26,183 bases of DNA from a virus: positions 1 through 26,183 of IMG/VR virus record IMGVR_UViG_3300008448_000542; one strand, written 5' to 3'. Shown here piece after piece: positions 24,385 to 26,183 of this stretch. Each line of letters begins with the position of its first letter. Position 1 is the first letter of the stretch. Below the pieces are notes generated by a model, which was not told the DNA's origin, ran no database searches, and saw nothing but the letters and a program-made list of their open reading frames with translations. A program made the translations under genes and the position numbers.

Positions 24385-24416
24385 GTTATACTAAGCGATT
24401 ACCACCGACTTGTCAA
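24385..24416 (-). promoter_or_regulatory. sigma70-type promoter for small SH3-like gene
   Basis: On the minus strand, perfect -35 TTGACA (24416-24411), 17-bp spacer, and -10 TAGTAT (24393-24388; 4 of 6). A TATAAC lies just after it. The expected transcript start would be about 3-5 nt before the ATG at 24378, so the mRNA would be leaderless or nearly so. It overlaps the last codons and stop of the ClpA-like gene. Confidence 0.45.
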
Positions 24417-26183
24417 GAACTTTTATCGTTAAATTGCGACTTTTTTTACCAGATGCGATAAACTTCGCTAGCGATGTTTGAACTTTGTTGCGGAAGATTG
24501 TTTTGATTTCGCGAGCGTGTAGCTTGCTAACATCATCGACAAGATCCGACAGAGTGATTTGGCAGTTGATTTTTATTCCTTTTTTATCTGCTCTTTCTTT
24601 GAGTTCTTGAAGGCACTGTTCAAAAATTCGCGAGAGAGATTCTTCGTTGATTTTCTCAAACACGATAACTTCATCAATTCGAGACAGCATCTCTGGAGAT
24701 AGAGTCTTTTTGATTGAAGACTCAAAAGATAGCGAAATATCCTCTGCGTGAGACATAAAGCCCATAGACGGCTTACTTGCTTCTACAGCACCAATGTTAC
24801 TCGTAAGAACGACAATCGTGCGAGAGAAGTCAATATCGCGTCCATATCCATCCTTGAGCTTTCCTTCATCGAGGATTTGAAGCAACAGATTAAGAACAGT
24901 AAAGCTACCCTTTTCGATTTCGTCAAACAAGATGAGACTATTGGGATTATTGCGCACGAACTCTGTAAGAATACCTCCTTCATCGTGACCGACATACCCT
25001 GCGCTTGCCCCAAGAAGACGCGATACAGAAGCTGATTCTTGGTATTCACTCATGTTGAGTTGTAGATAGCTACTATCGTTGCCAAAGAATTCTTTTGCGA
25101 TTTTCTTGGCGGTGTGAGTTTTACCCACGCTCGTTGGACCAACAAACAGAAAGCTCGACAGTGGTTTGTTTGGCGCATTGAGTCCAGCTTTGGCACATGC
25201 TAAGCAATTGTAAATTTTGTCGATTGCTTTGTTTTGACCGAAGATTTCTTTTTTGAAGTTGTCTGCCAGATCAGAGAATTTTTTGTCCATGTTGTTTCTG
25301 AGCGTATCTACATTCACGCCAGAAAGATCAGACACAACTTTGAGCAAGTCTTCGATAGTAACAACGGCGATTGGTTCTTCTCCCGTTTGATTAGTTGTAT
25401 TGAAGATGCGGATTTTCGCCTTAGCAAAAGCGCGATCAATCACATCGAAAGCTTTGTCGATAAATTTTTTGTGCGGCAAATAAGTCTCACACATATCGAC
25501 GGACATTTTTAGCATTTTTTTCGGGAATTTGATTCCATGATGCCGCTCATAAGCTGGAGCGGCTTTTAGCACGATTTCTTTCATTTGTTCCAGATCTGGT
25601 TCTTTAATATCCAAGACATGGAATCTGCGAGTTAGTGCTGGATCTTTTTCAAAGTATTTTTTGTATTCTGAATAGGTTGTCGCGCCAATGCATTTGATTT
25701 CGCCGCGAGCTAATGCTGGTTTAATGAGATTGGCAAAGTCGGGTGATGCTTCTCGACCACTGCCAGCACCAATAATGCTGTGAATTTCATCAATAAACAG
25801 AACAGCGTTAGCATCAGCTTTTAGCTCTTCGACAAGCTTGCTAAAGCGCATTTCGAATTGACCACGATATTTGCTACCAGCGATCAGTGACCCAACATCA
25901 AGAGAATATATTTTTTTGTTTTTTAATGGTCCATTATACTTTGGCGATGAAATGTTTTGAGCTAGACCTTCAACCACTGATGTTTTTCCTGTTCCTGCTT
26001 CTCCCAAAAGAACGCAATTGCTTTTGATTTTGCAGCTAAGAATTTCTTCTAGGTTTCCAATTTCTTTTTCTCTGCCAGAGATAATGCCAAAACCTGGCTT
26101 CATTACAACTTCATTAAGCAATGTGCAAAATCTGTTGATTTGTGATTGACCAAGTTCTTTTGATTCTGACGCATTATCCAGAT
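24391..26183 (-). CDS. ClpA-like double AAA+ unfoldase (5' end outside window)
   Basis: A partial gene: the frame stays open to the window edge (upstream codons read ...QINRFCTL before LNEVVMKPGFG), so the N-terminal part is missing. Counting from the TTG at 26121, AAA1 has Walker A GEAGTGKT (40-47), pore-loop SKYRG (83-87), Walker B LFIDE (108-112) and arginine finger LTRRF (163-167). AAA2 has Walker A GPTSVGKT (328-335), pore loop GYVGHDEGG (375-383) and Walker B ILFDE (397-401). There is no ClpB-type coiled-coil middle domain between them (about 235-290 is short), so it is ClpA/ClpC-like. An M-G-F tripeptide (453-455, 24757-24765) sits where ClpA has IGL and ClpC has VGF, the ClpP-docking loop. 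It would unfold proteins using ATP, possibly feeding the host ClpP. Confidence 0.9.
   Translation of the reverse strand, partial: LDNASESKELGQSQINRFCTLLNEVVMKPGFGIISGREKEIGNLEEILSCKIKSNCVLLGEAGTGKTSVVEGLAQNISSPKYNGPLKNKKIYSLDVGSLIAGSKYRGQFEMRFSKLVEELKADANAVLFIDEIHSIIGAGSGREASPDFANLIKPALARGEIKCIGATTYSEYKKYFEKDPALTRRFHVLDIKEPDLEQMKEIVLKAAPAYERHHGIKFPKKMLKMSVDMCETYLPHKKFIDKAFDVIDRAFAKAKIRIFNTTNQTGEEPIAVVTIEDLLKVVSDLSGVNVDTLRNNMDKKFSDLADNFKKEIFGQNKAIDKIYNCLACAKAGLNAPNKPLSSFLFVGPTSVGKTHTAKKIAKEFFGNDSSYLQLNMSEYQESASVSRLLGASAGYVGHDEGGILTEFVRNNPNSLILFDEIEKGSFTVLNLLLQILDEGKLKDGYGRDIDFSRTIVVLTSNIGAVEASKPSMGFMSHAEDISLSFESSIKKTLSPEMLSRIDEVIVFEKINEESLSRIFEQCLQELKERADKKGIKINCQITLSDLVDDVSKLHAREIKTIFRNKVQTSLAKFIASGKKSRNLTIKVLDKSVVIA

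Noticed and set aside
24748-25049. Open frames on both strands inside the ClpA-like gene
   Set aside because: The conserved AAA2 Walker B and pore-loop codons occupy this stretch in the real frame; these are shadows.
24391-26121. Treating the AAA+ gene as complete with the TTG at 26121
   Set aside because: The frame remains open to the window edge and the upstream residues fit the linker before the first AAA domain, so the gene is cut by the window.
1-26183. tRNA genes, insertion sequences, attachment sites or an integrase
   Set aside because: No cloverleaf-like segment, transposase or integrase motif, or terminal repeat was seen by eye; a covariance-model scan would be decisive for tRNAs.

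Overview
This window is part of a tailed-phage (Caudoviricetes) genome. It looks AT-rich throughout, every gene uses the standard code, and there is no rRNA, tRNA or housekeeping gene. The phage identity rests on a lambda-type tail-tip cassette in canonical order (gpL-, gpK-, gpI- and gpJ-like proteins) followed by large modular fibre proteins. The tail type therefore looks siphovirus-like. Coding is continuous, genes often overlap by 4 nt, and both strands are used. No gene-free stretch exceeds about 60 bases. Most starts lack a clear Shine-Dalgarno and sit in A/T-rich leaders. That would fit a host that relies little on SD pairing (Bacteroidota is one possibility), but the window does not prove the host.

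Layout. (1) 7-2358, minus strand: six small accessory genes (SLOG/DUF2493 protein, metallophosphoesterase, a probable PD-(D/E)XK nuclease-like protein, three unknowns). (2) 2390-11343, plus strand: the tail-tip operon. It holds a gpL-like Fe-S protein enlarged with carbohydrate-binding-like modules, a JAMM-only gpK, gpI, a 1358-aa gpJ and a beta-rich tail protein. (3) 11340-16291, minus strand: a tightly coupled six-gene operon with a putative PC4/Whirly-like ssDNA-binding protein, two glycosyltransferase proteins that appear to share one split GT9 enzyme, a possible Rad52-like annealing protein, a GNAT acetyltransferase and a 52-aa basic protein. (4) 16309-23027, plus strand: a conserved phage protein, a SET-domain protein, a small beta-rich protein, an 807-aa repeat fibre, an 824-aa leucine-rich-repeat fibre and an acidic-tailed protein. 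(5) 23028-26183, minus strand: an aminoglycoside-phosphotransferase-fold protein that looks like a pseudokinase, a small SH3-like protein and a ClpA-like AAA+ unfoldase cut by the window end.

How it fits together. The plus-strand genes build the tail tip and the host-recognition fibres. The minus-strand genes are accessory or early functions placed between the two structural blocks. Both convergent junctions (11340-11343 and 23027/23028) have no intergenic space. The strongest leads for new biology are the GT9 fold split across an ATGA junction, the phage pseudokinase, the phage SET protein, the carbohydrate-binding-like insert between the Fe-S cysteine pairs of gpL, and a ClpA-like unfoldase that keeps a possible ClpP-docking loop. 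Family assignments come from motif reading alone; no database search was possible.
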